A DNA stretch of 12,681 bases from Deltaproteobacteria bacterium UBA4427 (GTDB taxonomy: Bacteria > Myxococcota_A > UBA9160 > UBA4427): NCBI GenBank assembly GCA_002390675.1, contig DGPZ01000173.1:4588-17268 (forward strand), in the 5' to 3' direction. Below are positions 1 to 7,584 of this stretch, one piece after another (position 1 is the first letter of the stretch; each line of letters opens with the position of its first letter). The notes below the pieces were generated by a model that was not told where the DNA came from, did no database searches, and worked only from the letters and a program-made list of their open reading frames with translations. Made by a program: the position numbers and the translations under genes.

Positions 1-1254
1 ACTGCGGTCGGTGGGCGTGCTCGGGGCGAATGGTGCGCCGGACATTGGATGGATGGTGCTTGGCCGGTACTAGGCGGGCACGATGTCGCATTGGCTCGCT
101 TCGCGCGAGAGGCCGGTGTCGACGACCTCTTCTCCCCGCTTCGCCCGGTGCAGACTGCTCTACTGCGGGCTGGCGAGACAATCCCGGTTGATGGCCTGAG
201 CCTTCGAGGTGCCGCTAGCATCCCAGGCCCGCCGCTTCGCGAGCGAGCGAAGTTGTTGCGATGGGGCCGTTTGATGGGGCGTTATGCGCCCTTGCTCGAT
301 GCGAGCTTCGTTGAGCGAGCTGCGGATCTCGACTATCGAAGTCTCTCTGATCATGTGTCTCTCTACTTTGGGCGAGGCGCTTTGGAATTCTGGCTCGCTC
401 CGGAAGTGCAGGGTCTATACGGCGACCGAGTTGAATCGCTTTCACGCGTCGCTTTGCTTCAGCATGTACGGTCTCTAGGGATCGGCGAGCGCCGCCCCGG
501 TCTGCCCGGCCTCCCGCGTCGTCCTCTCCTCGAACTCGCGCAAACAGCCGCTGAAGGCCTCGATGTTCGGCGCGGCACGGCGGTGCAGCGCGTAGATGAA
601 CTCGCAGCCGGTGGTTATCGTCTGGAGACCCTCGACGAGGATGGCCCTGGATCGGATTCATCTTTTGATGCTGTCATTGTCGCTCTGGGGCCGACTCAAG
701 CAGCCCTAATTGCATCCTCTTTGTTGACTCCGGCCGAGCGTGATTTTTTTGCGGGCGTCGTGGAGCAACCGGTCGTCACGCTGTCCGCCGCGCTTGAAGG
801 GGTCGATTCTGGCTTACCCCAAGAGCTGCGATTGCCACGCCGTGAAGATTCGGCGATCTCATCGATCGTGATTGAGCCGGGGCAGAGTGGTGGCCGCGTG
901 CCCGAAGGGCGTAGCCAAGTGGTTGTTCGCGCGCGCGACGCTTTTGCGGCGCAGTGGAGCGAGACGGCGAGTGATGTCGTTTCGAAGAATCTGCTGAGTT
1001 CGCTAGAGATGGCCTGCCCTGGCGTTGGAGAGCGTGTATTGACGACGCATCTTGGACGCGGGACACAGGCATTCTTTGGCGTGGGGCATTACCGCGAACT
1101 CGCAAACTTCGAAAAAGTGCAGTGCGATCGTCGTGCTCTGGGTCGTCGGCTCTACTGGGCGGGCGACTATTTGGCAGGACCCTCGTTCGAGTCCGCGACA
1201 AGGTCGGGACTACGTGCAGCGGAAGCATTCCTCGCCGACGAGAGCTCGGAATAG
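1..1254 (+). CDS. Protoporphyrinogen oxidase-like FAD-dependent oxidoreductase, 5' end cut by the window
   Basis: The frame is open from base 1 to the TAG at 1252-1254, giving 417 visible residues. The first visible residues include a GGR (about 4-6) followed by a D-G pair near 17-19, which is what follows the N-terminal Rossmann dinucleotide loop in the FAD amine oxidase/PPO family. The GxGxxG loop itself therefore lies upstream, and the ATG at 49 is internal. The C-terminus has the family FAD motif, LYWAGDYLAGPSFESATRSG, with the run toward SGLRAA. Family members oxidise protoporphyrinogen IX or related amine and polyene substrates with FAD. The middle (GALEFWLAPEVQGLYGD) resembles PPO, but the exact substrate cannot be fixed from sequence alone. 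The gene converges on the membrane-protein gene at 1340. No intrinsic terminator is evident in the 85 bases between them. Confidence 0.75.
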   Translation, partial: TAVGGRARGEWCAGHWMDGAWPVLGGHDVALARFAREAGVDDLFSPLRPVQTALLRAGETIPVDGLSLRGAASIPGPPLRERAKLLRWGRLMGRYAPLLDASFVERAADLDYRSLSDHVSLYFGRGALEFWLAPEVQGLYGDRVESLSRVALLQHVRSLGIGERRPGLPGLPRRPLLELAQTAAEGLDVRRGTAVQRVDELAAGGYRLETLDEDGPGSDSSFDAVIVALGPTQAALIASSLLTPAERDFFAGVVEQPVVTLSAALEGVDSGLPQELRLPRREDSAISSIVIEPGQSGGRVPEGRSQVVVRARDAFAAQWSETASDVVSKNLLSSLEMACPGVGERVLTTHLGRGTQAFFGVGHYRELANFEKVQCDRRALGRRLYWAGDYLAGPSFESATRSGLRAAEAFLADESSE

Positions 1255-1339
1255 CCTTTCGCACGTCGAAATTCGAATGCAGGTCCAAGTGTGTTAGGCG
1301 CGCTATTCGACGCAGTTTCGGCGTATGTCTTGGGAGGCA

Positions 1340-1762
1340 TTAGCCGAACGCAACCCCGCTCCATAGAGCGATAATTGCGAGAGCGACGGATGCGGCCCAA
1401 ATCAGTCCTATCAGACGTGCGACATTCCTGAACCTCTGCTTCTTGCGCGCCTGCAAGCAGATGTCGACGGTCATGCCGGTAATCAAGAGCAGTGCTGCGG
1501 CGGCGAAAGGATTGCGGTCGAGCACCGTTAGAATGAGCGCCGCTGCGCCGAACGCTCCACCACTCAGCAGGATGACGATCACGACCGGCAAAAGAGACGG
1601 CTCCCCTAAGAAGGTGCCGATCAATTCGTCAACGGTTGGAAATGCACCGTCCTCATCGTCGCGGAAATCATGATCAGGCAAAGGAGATACAGACTCATCC
1701 TGTGCCTCGGTTGCCTCCTCGACCGATTCGTGTTCGCTGTCACTCGCGGGATCGTCGGCCAT
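1340..1762 (-). CDS. Small hypothetical membrane protein with acidic N-terminus
   Basis: I do not recognise the family of this 140-residue protein. Residues 1-45 are strongly acidic (many Asp and Glu) and likely disordered. Three hydrophobic segments follow at about 57-80, 85-104 and 116-138. The loop between the second and third is basic (ARKKQRFRN, about 105-113), which by the positive-inside rule would face the cytoplasm. The ATG lies only 5 bases past the mutS2 stop. An AAGGA (complement of 1772-1776) inside the last mutS2 codons stands 9 bases before it, so translation is probably coupled to mutS2. Function is unknown. A membrane-linked partner or regulator for MutS2 is only a guess from position. 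Confidence 0.75.
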   Translation of the reverse strand: MADDPASDSEHESVEEATEAQDESVSPLPDHDFRDDEDGAFPTVDELIGTFLGEPSLLPVVIVILLSGGAFGAAALILTVLDRNPFAAAALLLITGMTVDICLQARKKQRFRNVARLIGLIWAASVALAIIALWSGVAFG

Positions 1763-1767
1763 CGTTC

Positions 1768-4212
1768 TTAGTCCTTTCCGAGGATGACGCGCGTCGCACC
1801 GGCACCGCCGTCCTCGCGTGTCGCGGGGATGCAGTCGATCACGTAAGGCGAGCGCGGGAGATGTTCCCCGACAGCGCGTTTGAGCGCTCCGGTACCAATG
1901 CCGTGAATAACGCGCAACTCGTCTCGGCCCTCCGCAGCTGCTAGGTCGAGGGTGACATTCAGCTGGGTGAGTGCTTCTTCGACCCGCATGCCGCGAAGAT
2001 CACATTCGACGAGGCCGCCGATCCGCGCTGGGGGGAGCAAGCGGGGCGGCGCTGCGCTGGGCGTTGAAGTGGGAGCGCCAGTCTGAGTGCGTGACTGACC
2101 TTCTCCGAGACGGAGCTGTTCACGAGGAAGCTGCACTTTGACGCCGCCGAGCTGTACCGAGACGCGTCCTTTGCGATCCGGCAGCGAAACTAACGTCCCA
2201 GCAGCTCCCCCCGGAGTGCGCACGGAGTCGCCGATCTGAGCCTTTGGCCAATCGACCGGTGGCGTATCGGGCTCCTCCGCGAGTGCTTCTGGCTCGAGTC
2301 CCTGTTCGGTTTGTGATTGGGCCGTTTCTTTGCGCAAGTCTTCGAGGCGTTCGCGTGCCTTCGCTGCATGCTTTGAGGTCGGCGCTCGTTGCAATTCGGC
2401 GATGATACGAGCGACTTCGCCATGGGCGGAGCGGAACGAGGCATCTAGTTCGCCTCTCATTTCACCAAAGAGTTTGTCTCGTCGCTCTTGCAGCCGCGCG
2501 AGTTTGTCGCGGTATTCCTCCCGGGCCTGTTCGCTCTCGACACGAAGCTGCGCGGCGGTGGCGACTTCCGATTCGAGCAAAGCGCGGTTGGCTGCGAGTT
2601 CCGAGAGCATGCGATCGAGGCGACGGTCTTCGAGGTTGAGGAGAGCGGATGCCCGATCGAGGACCGATTGCGGCATGCCCATTCGTGCGGCCACAGTCGT
2701 GGCCGAGGACGCACCGGGCGCCCCGATGCGAACCCGATATGTAGGAGCCATCGTCACAGGATCAAATTCGACACTCGCGTTCTTGAAGCGCTGATCTACT
2801 TCCGCCATTTCCTTTAGCAAGTTGTAATGGGTCGTTGTGACGACACGAGTGCCGCTCTCGGCAAGAGATTCAAGAGTTGATTGCGCGATTGCGGCACCCT
2901 CGGAGGGATCTGTTCCAACTCCCACCTCGTCGAGACAGACAAGTGTATTAGGTCCAGCGGACCTCAAAATGTCCGCGAGGTTCGCCATTGCCGCCGAGAA
3001 GGTGGATAGGCTCTCCTGAATATCTTGATGATCACCAATATCCGCGAGAACGCCGTCAACTAGATCGATTCGGGCACCCGGGTCGACAGGGGCATGCATG
3101 CCCGCTCGCACCATAAGCGCTGCTAGGGCGACGGATTTGAGCGCTACCGTTTTTCCGCCGGCGTTCGGCCCGGAGAGCAAAAGTACTGTGAAGTCTTCGC
3201 CGACACGAAGGTCGTTCGCGACACACTCCCCAACCGGAAGCAGCGGATGGCGAAGGCCCGGGAGCTTTAGGACGCCCTCGGTACCGATTTTCGGTTCGAT
3301 GGCGTCCATCTGCTGGGAAAGGTGCCCGCGTGCGACGGCCAGATCGATGTGGCCGATAGAGCCGAGGCTAGTGTGAATCGAAGCTGCTTCGCGTGCTACT
3401 GCGGCGGAGAGATCCCGCATAACACGTAGGATTTCGCGGTCTACCGTGAGTTCCGCCTGCTTATGTCGATTGTTCAATTCGACCATGACGTCGGGTTCGA
3501 TGAAGAGTGTCGTTCCTGATCGCGATGCATCGTGAACGATGCCGCGAACGTGGCCCTTGGAGTCCGCTTTTACGGGAAGGACGAAGCGACCGTTGCGCAC
3601 GGTGTAGAAGGAGTCGGAAAGATGGGGCTTGATATCGGCGTTCTGCAGACTTCGTTCGATGCGCGATTGAAGTTCGTTGGAGAGCCGATTCGCATCACGT
3701 CGAGCCTGGGCCAATGTTGAGGAAGCCGAGTCCTTCACCTCGCCGCCGTCGTTTAGGCATCGCGCGATTTCGGATTCGAGACCGTTTGCTTCGTGGAGCT
3801 CCTCGGCGAGCTCAAGAAGCCGAGGGGTTTCATCGCGCCGTCGATCAAAGAACTCGATCGTTGCATGGAGCGCGCTAAGGGTCGCGCGAATTTCGAGGAG
3901 TTCTGTAGGCTCAAGGACGCCACCCTTCTCGGCTTGCGCGACGGAGAGTCGCACGTCCGCGCAGCCTCCGATCGGAGGCATGGCATCGGCGTCGAGCAGG
4001 GCGCGGACTTCGGAAGTTTCCGCCTGCCGAGCACGCACATCGGATTCGCGGCGTTCAAAAAGGTCTGTGCTCGAATATTCCGCAAGCAACGCAATCCCTA
4101 TCGGCGTGCGGCAACACGCGCGCAAGCGATCGACGAGCCGCGACCATTCGAGGCATTCGAGGGTCGAATCTGTGACCTTGAAGGCCTGAGGGTACGGATT
4201 TTCGAGGAGCAT
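1768..4212 (-). CDS. mutS2: MutS2 family ATPase/endonuclease with C-terminal Smr domain
   Basis: The 814-residue length is normal for the family. The order is a core/clamp region (about 15-330), then the ABC-type ATPase with Walker A GPNAGGKT (348-355), Walker B LVCLDEVG (424-431) and H-loop TTHY (460-463). A coiled coil follows (about 530-635), then a small beta domain (about 657-705), a Pro/Ser-rich linker, and a Smr nuclease domain (about 735-812) with DLRG (738-741) and HGIGTGALK (770-778). MutS2 lacks the mismatch-recognition domain of MutS. Characterised members suppress homologous recombination or split stalled collided ribosomes. The motif usually seen as PGRSNA is PGASSA here (499-504). 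No Shine-Dalgarno precedes the ATG. A promoter-like pair sits so close that the mRNA may be leaderless. It is transcribed divergently from murQ and is first in a unit with the downstream membrane protein. Confidence 0.96.
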   Translation of the reverse strand: MLLENPYPQAFKVTDSTLECLEWSRLVDRLRACCRTPIGIALLAEYSSTDLFERRESDVRARQAETSEVRALLDADAMPPIGGCADVRLSVAQAEKGGVLEPTELLEIRATLSALHATIEFFDRRRDETPRLLELAEELHEANGLESEIARCLNDGGEVKDSASSTLAQARRDANRLSNELQSRIERSLQNADIKPHLSDSFYTVRNGRFVLPVKADSKGHVRGIVHDASRSGTTLFIEPDVMVELNNRHKQAELTVDREILRVMRDLSAAVAREAASIHTSLGSIGHIDLAVARGHLSQQMDAIEPKIGTEGVLKLPGLRHPLLPVGECVANDLRVGEDFTVLLLSGPNAGGKTVALKSVALAALMVRAGMHAPVDPGARIDLVDGVLADIGDHQDIQESLSTFSAAMANLADILRSAGPNTLVCLDEVGVGTDPSEGAAIAQSTLESLAESGTRVVTTTHYNLLKEMAEVDQRFKNASVEFDPVTMAPTYRVRIGAPGASSATTVAARMGMPQSVLDRASALLNLEDRRLDRMLSELAANRALLESEVATAAQLRVESEQAREEYRDKLARLQERRDKLFGEMRGELDASFRSAHGEVARIIAELQRAPTSKHAAKARERLEDLRKETAQSQTEQGLEPEALAEEPDTPPVDWPKAQIGDSVRTPGGAAGTLVSLPDRKGRVSVQLGGVKVQLPREQLRLGEGQSRTQTGAPTSTPSAAPPRLLPPARIGGLVECDLRGMRVEEALTQLNVTLDLAAAEGRDELRVIHGIGTGALKRAVGEHLPRSPYVIDCIPATREDGGAGATRVILGKD

Positions 4213-4218
4213 GGGCCG

Positions 4219-4248
4219 ATTCTAGGATTCCCTATGCCCGGATGCGAA
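4219..4248 (-). promoter_or_regulatory. Candidate promoter for mutS2, possibly leaderless
   Basis: On the minus strand TTCGCA (complement of 4243-4248, 4 of 6 to the -35 consensus) stands 18 bases from TAGAAT (complement of 4219-4224, 5 of 6 to the -10). The expected start of transcription falls at about 4211-4213, on or beside the ATG at 4212. There is no Shine-Dalgarno in the few bases between. This is consensus matching by eye. Confidence 0.35.
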
Positions 4249-4316
4249 GTGCACCCAATAGGCATGTACACGAAGCATTGCTGCGGACTTCTTTAGTTAA
4301 CGGCTGAATCGTCGAA

Positions 4317-5168
4317 ATGCATGAAATGGCCGAACGCAGACCTACAGAAGCTTCACTTGAGGATTCGCTTGCCTTAGATGAGATGCAACCGTCTCAAATC
4401 CTCGAACTGATCCACCAACAGGATGGGGTGGCCCATGCCGCTGTGGGGAGAGTTCTTCCTCAGATCGCTGAGGCGGTTGAGGTGATCGCATGCGCTCTTC
4501 AAGGCGGCGGACGATGGTTTAATGTCGGGGCCGGGACCAGCGGTCGGCTCGGCGTGCTCGACGCTTCCGAAATTCCACCGACGTACGGTCTTTCGCCTCG
4601 AATCGTGCAGGGCGTGATGGCCGGCGGAGATCGTGCGCTTCGTCGGGCGATCGAAGGTGCGGAAGACGACGCAGAAGCTGGATCCCTTGAGCTCGAAGAG
4701 CGGGGTATCACTCTGGGCGACGTCGTGCTCGGGATCTCGGCAAGCGGCACGACGCCTTATGTTTTGGGCGCGATTGAGGCGGCGGGCAAGCTCGGTGCGA
4801 GGTCGATCGGGATCAGCTGTGATCCGAAGTCGCCTTTGGCGGATGCGGTCGAGATCTCTATCGCTCCGGAAGTGGGCCCTGAAGTTGTGACTGGCTCAAC
4901 GCGCATGAAGGGCGGGCTTGCGCAAAAGATGGTGCTGACCGCGCTTTCGACGGCGGTGATGGTTCGAATGGGGCGTGTGCGCGGACATCATATGACGCAT
5001 ATCTCGTCGGGCTCCAGCAAGCTCCGGGGCCGGGCCATGTGCATTGTCATGGAACTCGGAAAGGTCGATCAGGACCGCGCCCGAGAACTGCTTCGAACGA
5101 CTCAGGGTTCGGTCGAAGCCGCTCTTCAAATCCTTGAAACCGAGCGCCTCGTCGACGCAGGTAGCTGA
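4317..5168 (+). CDS. murQ: N-acetylmuramic acid 6-phosphate etherase
   Basis: MurQ cleaves the lactyl ether of MurNAc-6-phosphate, giving GlcNAc-6-phosphate and D-lactate, during cytoplasmic peptidoglycan recycling. The 283-residue protein is a single SIS-fold domain. The signature VGAGTSGRLGVLDASE spans about 70-85 and carries the family catalytic Glu (85) in DASE. GAED (114-117) carries the second conserved acid. TGSTRMKGGLAQK (192-204) is the other hallmark block. An in-frame stop at 4305-4307 confines the start to the ATGs at 4317 or 4326. Neither has a recognisable Shine-Dalgarno, and 4326 (MAERRPTEA) would also fit family N-termini. The 104-base gap to the divergent mutS2 must hold its promoter. 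It converges with phoU, 39 bases away. No anmK, nagA or sugar transporter lies beside it. Confidence 0.95.
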   Translation: MHEMAERRPTEASLEDSLALDEMQPSQILELIHQQDGVAHAAVGRVLPQIAEAVEVIACALQGGGRWFNVGAGTSGRLGVLDASEIPPTYGLSPRIVQGVMAGGDRALRRAIEGAEDDAEAGSLELEERGITLGDVVLGISASGTTPYVLGAIEAAGKLGARSIGISCDPKSPLADAVEISIAPEVGPEVVTGSTRMKGGLAQKMVLTALSTAVMVRMGRVRGHHMTHISSGSSKLRGRAMCIVMELGKVDQDRARELLRTTQGSVEAALQILETERLVDAGS

Positions 5169-5207
5169 AGGCAGCTCCGAAGGATTGTATCTTGTTAGGC
5201 GTTGTGT

Positions 5208-5888
5208 TTATGCGCCGCCAAGTTTTGATGAATGTTTGAGGTTGATTGCCTCGGCGGCGAGGACCGTTTCTTCGGCGATATTCGTGGCGTGATCGCCGAC
5301 GCGTTCAAGGTGCTGGGCGATGAAGATAAAGTCGACCTCTTGTTCTGTGGTGTCGGGATCGGATGCTAGACGATCAATCGAATCGCGGATGAGCTCGTCT
5401 TCGAGGTCATCGATCACGTCATCTTCGTCGAGTACCCGCCGCGCTGCATCTGCATCCAGGTCGGCGAAGGCCTGAAGCGCATGTCGCAGGATGGCGCGGC
5501 TGTTCGCCGCAAGCTTTCGAAGGCCCTCGGGAATGGAGAACTCCGGTTGGCTTGCTAGGCGTTTCGCACAGCTGGCGATATTCCGAGCGAGATCTCCGAC
5601 GCGCTCAAGGTCTGTCGCGATGGACTTGACCGCGACGACGAGCCGCAGATCCCGGGCGACCGGAGCATCAAGCGCTAACACGCGGAGAACGGCGTCGTCG
5701 ATAGCGAGGTCGAGTCGATCGATAGGAAGGTCGTCTTGTTTAACTTCGGCCGCGAGCTTCGCGTCCAATTCCCAGACGGAGTGCAGGCTCTTTTCGAGGA
5801 TCGCCTCAGCAAGTCGACCCATGTCGAGGGCAAGCTGTTGCAGTGCATCGGTATCGCGGTCGAGCTTGACGTTGTGCGGATTGGACAT
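5208..5888 (-). CDS. phoU: PhoU-type phosphate signalling regulator
   Basis: PhoU links the Pst phosphate transporter to the PhoR/PhoB two-component system and keeps the Pho regulon off when phosphate is plentiful. The 226-residue protein is all-helical with the tandem PhoU repeat. The metal-binding motif ERVGD appears at 95-99 and again at 195-199, exactly 100 residues apart, each followed by an Ala/Asn-rich helix (ARNIA, ATNIAEE). The frame is open further upstream to 6017, but the extra 44 codons are Pro-rich and unlike the family. The ATG at 5888, starting MSNPHNVKLD, gives the normal length. It is divergent from pstS, with a 343-base control region between them. No clear Shine-Dalgarno or promoter could be assigned to it. 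Confidence 0.93.
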   Translation of the reverse strand: MSNPHNVKLDRDTDALQQLALDMGRLAEAILEKSLHSVWELDAKLAAEVKQDDLPIDRLDLAIDDAVLRVLALDAPVARDLRLVVAVKSIATDLERVGDLARNIASCAKRLASQPEFSIPEGLRKLAANSRAILRHALQAFADLDADAARRVLDEDDVIDDLEDELIRDSIDRLASDPDTTEQEVDFIFIAQHLERVGDHATNIAEETVLAAEAINLKHSSKLGGA

Positions 5889-6059
5889 GGGGCCCCACAG
5901 GTGCGGTGATGAACGGGGGATGGGGCTCCATGGTGAGTTGAAAACGACCGGTGCCCCGTCAAGGAACGTTCGTACATCTGGCCGCGGACAATAGGCGCGC
6001 TCATGCGGCATAAGCAAATCCGTTACGAGGATACGAGATCAGCAAGCAGCTCCGGTCGA

Positions 6060-6077
6060 TCGTCACGCAACTGTCAC
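6060..6077 (+). promoter_or_regulatory. Candidate Pho box (PhoB site) for pstS
   Basis: The site reads TCGTCAC, GCAA, CTGTCAC: two 7-mers separated by 4 bases, so GTCAC recurs at an 11-base period. That is the architecture of the PhoB site, with consensus half-site CTGTCAT and a 4-base spacer. The second half matches 6 of 7 and the first 4 of 7, retaining the core GTCA. Its orientation points at pstS, a classical Pho-regulon gene. Confidence 0.6.
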
Positions 6078-6178
6078 TTCTCCTTAAAGGTTCCCACACA
6101 CACGGCACATAAGATGTGTTTGTCCCCGCGATAACGGTGCCTGTCGGCGTCGCGTCCTCAGGCCCTTGGCGCGGTTTT

Positions 6179-6209
6179 CCAGGTAGCCGCCTTCGAACGC
6201 GGCTTCTGG
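6179..6209 (+). other. Stem-loop in the pstS 5' leader
   Basis: CCAG (6179-6182) pairs with CTGG (6206-6209) and AGCCGC (6185-6190) with GCGGCT (6199-6204). The result is ten base pairs with a small 2x1 internal loop and an 8-base loop holding TTCGAA. It ends 9 bases before the ribosome-binding site. There is no T-tract, so it is not an intrinsic terminator. Confidence 0.45.
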
Positions 6210-6231
6210 CCTCAATACAAGGAATCAATGG

Positions 6232-7272
6232 ATGTTTTGTAAGCGAGCCTCTCTCGTTGCCCTGCTCGGAATCACGCTCTCTCTCATCTCCTCGGAAATA
6301 GTTTTTGCGCGCGAACAGATCCATATAGTGGGGTCCTCGACGGTCTTCCCGTTCTCGACAACAGTTGCCGAGCGATTCGGTCGCGCGACCAAATTTAAAA
6401 CTCCGGTCGTGGAGAGCACCGGTTCAGGCGGTGGCTTGAAGCTCTTTTGTCGCGGCATAGGGGTCCAGACCCCAGACATCGCGAATGCGTCCCGCCGCAT
6501 CAAGTCCTCCGAAGTCGAGCTCTGCGCAAAGAACGGTGTCAACGAGATCGTCGAAGTTAAGATTGGCTTCGATGGAATCGTCCTAGCCAATTCGAAGCAG
6601 GCTGAACGTGTCGAACTCAGCTTGAAACAACTCTTCCTGGCCCTCGCGAAAGAAGTCCCGGTAGATGGGGAACTCGTACCCAACCCCTACAAAAAATGGA
6701 GCGATGTAGACGCAAGCTTGCCGAATAGGCGCATCGAAGTCCTCGGCCCACCCCCGACTTCCGGCACCCGAGATGCCTTCGTTGAAGTGGCAATGGAGGG
6801 TGGGGCGAAGCGAATCCCCACACTCAAGTCTCTTCGCAAGAAGAATAAGAAGGAGTTCGAGCGAATCGCGCATTCAATCCGCGAAGACGGGGCGTACGTG
6901 GAGGCAGGGGAGAACGACAACCTGATTATTCAGAAGCTGGTAGCAAACTCATCAGCCCTGGGGATTTTTGGATTTTCGTTTCTGGACCAAAATGAGGACA
7001 AAATTCAGGGGGCCCTCGTCGACGGGGCGGAGCCGACCTTCGAAAATATCGCCGATGGCGAATACGCGATTTCTAGGTCCCTGTATTACTACGTCAAGAA
7101 GGCGCACGTTGGGAAGGTGCCCGGTCTCGAAGAGTTCTTGCACGAATTCACGAGCGATAGGGCTTCTGGAGAAGAGGGCTACTTGGCCGATCGCGGCTTG
7201 ATCCCGCTTCCTGCTGATGACCGAATGACGGAACAGAAGAATGCGAAGGCGCTGGTGCCGCTCGAGCTGTAA
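6232..7272 (+). CDS. pstS: Periplasmic phosphate-binding protein, PstS/SphX type
   Basis: This is the substrate-binding subunit of a phosphate ABC transporter. Residues 1-26 form a Sec signal peptide: basic start, hydrophobic core, cleavage likely after VFA. The mature protein has the phosphate-site blocks of the PstS-like family: GSSTV (34-38), TGSGGG (63-68), ASRR (86-89) and TSGTRDAF (176-183). The late GYLADRGLIPLP is also typical. Cys 73 and Cys 98 could form a disulfide. The 346-residue length is normal. The ATG at 6232 follows AAGGA (6219-6223) by 8 bases. The ATG at 6228 is out of frame and stops after four codons. A Pho-box candidate lies about 155 bases upstream and a strong terminator follows. 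pstC, pstA and pstB are absent here, so the permease and ATPase must be encoded elsewhere. Confidence 0.92.
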   Translation: MFCKRASLVALLGITLSLISSEIVFAREQIHIVGSSTVFPFSTTVAERFGRATKFKTPVVESTGSGGGLKLFCRGIGVQTPDIANASRRIKSSEVELCAKNGVNEIVEVKIGFDGIVLANSKQAERVELSLKQLFLALAKEVPVDGELVPNPYKKWSDVDASLPNRRIEVLGPPPTSGTRDAFVEVAMEGGAKRIPTLKSLRKKNKKEFERIAHSIREDGAYVEAGENDNLIIQKLVANSSALGIFGFSFLDQNEDKIQGALVDGAEPTFENIADGEYAISRSLYYYVKKAHVGKVPGLEEFLHEFTSDRASGEEGYLADRGLIPLPADDRMTEQKNAKALVPLEL

Positions 7273-7339
7273 GCGGTTCCTATACGTGCGAGGGCCTAGG
7301 GAAGGGCACCTAATGCTGAGCGAATAAGAACGCCTAACG

Positions 7340-7376
7340 AAAAAAGGCCCGAGCCGCGTATGGCTCGGGCCTTTCT
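7340..7376. terminator. Bidirectional intrinsic terminator between pstS and the phasin-like gene
   Basis: AAAGGCCCGAGCC (7343-7355) and its perfect complement (7362-7374) form a 13-pair stem with a 6-base loop. Six A's at 7340-7345 give a 6-T tail on the minus strand. The plus strand ends in CCTTTCTTGTC. It can serve pstS from the left and the phasin-like transcript from the right, with the stronger T-tract on the minus strand. Confidence 0.92.
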
Positions 7377-7584
7377 TGTCTCTCGACTTAGACGGCGTCA
7401 AAAAGGAGACGAAGGCGCCATTCGAAGTCGGAGTTGCGAGAGGTGGCGGCGGCGTTACGGCGGGTACGAGCAATTAAGTCTCGTCATGTAACGCACTGGC
7501 CTATTGCGGGGGCGCTCAGGCGGATGTGGGAAGGATTACATGGACTCGAGAGACCTTTGTATCCTAAACCGCCACGAGCACTGA
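7375..7584. other. Spacer between the terminator and the phasin-like gene
   Basis: The full gap from pstS to the next gene is 312 bases. Apart from the terminator I see no supported gene, RNA or repeat in it. On the minus strand a short open stretch ending at 7390 (…DFEWRLRLLFDAV) has no conventional start codon. The segment is most simply the long 3' untranslated region of the phasin-like transcript. Confidence 0.5.

Larger units (their letters stand above)
5889..6231. other. phoU/pstS divergent control region
   Basis: This is 343 bases without a convincing gene. Open frames that cross it are shadows or upstream extensions of phoU. It holds a Pho-box-like direct repeat at 6060-6077, an AT-rich patch after it (TTAAAG at 6084-6089, CATAAGAT at 6108-6115) that could serve as a -10, a stem-loop at 6179-6209, and the pstS ribosome-binding site AAGGA at 6219-6223. 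Confidence 0.7.

Noticed and set aside
3677..4189. Long Ser/Arg-rich frames antisense to mutS2.
   Set aside because: They are compositional shadows of the mutS2 coding strand.
5889..6017. A 44-codon N-terminal extension of phoU.
   Set aside because: It is Pro-rich and unlike PhoU, while the ATG at 5888 gives the normal family length.
7388..7480. A short minus-strand frame ending …SDFEWRLRLLFDAV before the terminator.
   Set aside because: It has no conventional start after the preceding stop codon and no recognisable family; it is probably 3' untranslated sequence.
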